From Saprospiraceae bacterium (GTDB lineage Bacteria; Bacteroidota; Bacteroidia; Chitinophagales; Saprospiraceae), in the NCBI GenBank assembly GCA_020436865.1, contig JAGQXA010001013.1:1-5664 (forward strand): a stretch of DNA of 5,664 nt, written 5' to 3'. Below, in pieces: positions 5,536 to 5,664 of this stretch. The notes under the pieces were generated by a model, which was not told the origin of the DNA, did not search any database, and saw nothing but the letters and a program-made list of their open reading frames with translations. The position numbers and the translations under genes are program-made. Position 1 is the stretch's first letter; each line of letters begins with the position of its first letter.

Positions 5536-5664
5536 AGCCGAGAGATTTGATGACATTGGTTTGGACAATGATCGCCATCCCAAGTAACGCGGGTACCGCC
5601 AGGTTTATTACAAACAGCCCGAAGGGTACCGCCAGCAGACTCAACTCGCTGCCGGAGAATGGCG
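5510..5664 (-). CDS. C-terminal end of an unidentified membrane protein (5' part outside window)
   Basis: A reading frame enters from the window edge (first full codon ending at 5662) and runs 50 codons to a TGA at 5510-5512. The residues are strongly hydrophobic for about 30 positions: PFSGSELSLLAVPFGLF, then VINLAVPALLGMAIIVQ. They finish with a polar tail, NVIKSLGYENGAQSS. This looks like one or two closing membrane helices of an integral membrane protein. The other two frames are stopped early or read as an unnatural Cys/Arg/His mix, so this frame is preferred. It ends 26 nt inside the DUF3108 gene. I cannot name it; the end of a flippase-like (lysylphosphatidylglycerol synthase membrane-domain) protein is one speculative option. 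Confidence 0.6.
   Translation of the reverse strand, partial: PFSGSELSLLAVPFGLFVINLAVPALLGMAIIVQTNVIKSLGYENGAQSS
5591..5635. repeat. Pair of exact 12-bp direct repeats inside the membrane-protein end
   Basis: GGGTACCGCCAG occurs at 5591-5602 and again at 5624-5635, exactly 33 bases (11 codons) apart and in the same reading frame. Both copies encode Leu-Ala-Val-Pro in the hydrophobic tail of the membrane protein. A short duplication or codon-level coincidence in a repeated helix motif would explain it. Confidence 0.5.

Noticed and set aside
5536..5583. Upstream in-frame ATG giving the DUF3108 protein 16 more residues
   Set aside because: It would put a polar segment (MGWRSLSKPMSS...) ahead of a typical MK-type signal peptide and deepen the overlap with the preceding gene.
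1..5664. Mobile element, CRISPR, prophage or defence system
   Set aside because: No transposase, integrase, terminal repeats, spacer array or nuclease/toxin motif is visible; all genes are co-directional and of similar composition, as expected of ordinary chromosome.

Overview
The window looks like a chromosomal stretch from a moderately GC-rich member of the Bacteroidota, perhaps a Saprospiria/Lewinella-like lineage. Three things support this: the gene families (a DUF3108 protein, a DUF4230 protein, a Bacteroidota-style peptide transporter and a small four-helix membrane protein), the absence of a recognisable Shine-Dalgarno sequence before any start codon, and AT-rich spacers between GC-richer genes. 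The phylum is fairly secure; the lower rank is a guess.

All seven genes lie on the minus strand, so transcription runs from high to low coordinates. It enters with the 3' end of an unidentified membrane-protein gene (5510-5664). That gene overlaps by 26 nt the start of a gene for a secreted DUF3108 protein (4693-5535). Next come a membrane-anchored DUF4230 protein (3964-4623) and, 30 nt later, a single-domain rhodanese (3640-3933). These four form a plausible envelope and housekeeping cluster, with a possible extra promoter just before the DUF4230 gene.

A 142-bp spacer (3498-3639) follows, unusually rich in structure. It holds four tandem 8-bp units, a G-run cluster able to form a G-quadruplex on the plus strand, and an inverted repeat enclosing a TTCGCGAA palindrome close to the next start codon. 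That next gene (2166-3497) encodes an unrecognised protein with about seven membrane helices and a charged, mostly helical cytoplasmic half. It is the least explained gene here and the best candidate for something new.

After a 176-bp spacer comes a full-length proton-coupled oligopeptide (POT/PTR2) transporter (445-1989) with all key motifs plus an extra hydrophobic N-terminal helix. A long, strong hairpin (385-427) separates it from a small membrane-protein gene cut by the window edge (1-365). I see no RNA gene, CRISPR array, insertion sequence, attachment site or origin. No gene-free stretch exceeds 300 bases. I did not find a clear multi-gene novel system; the findings are local oddities.
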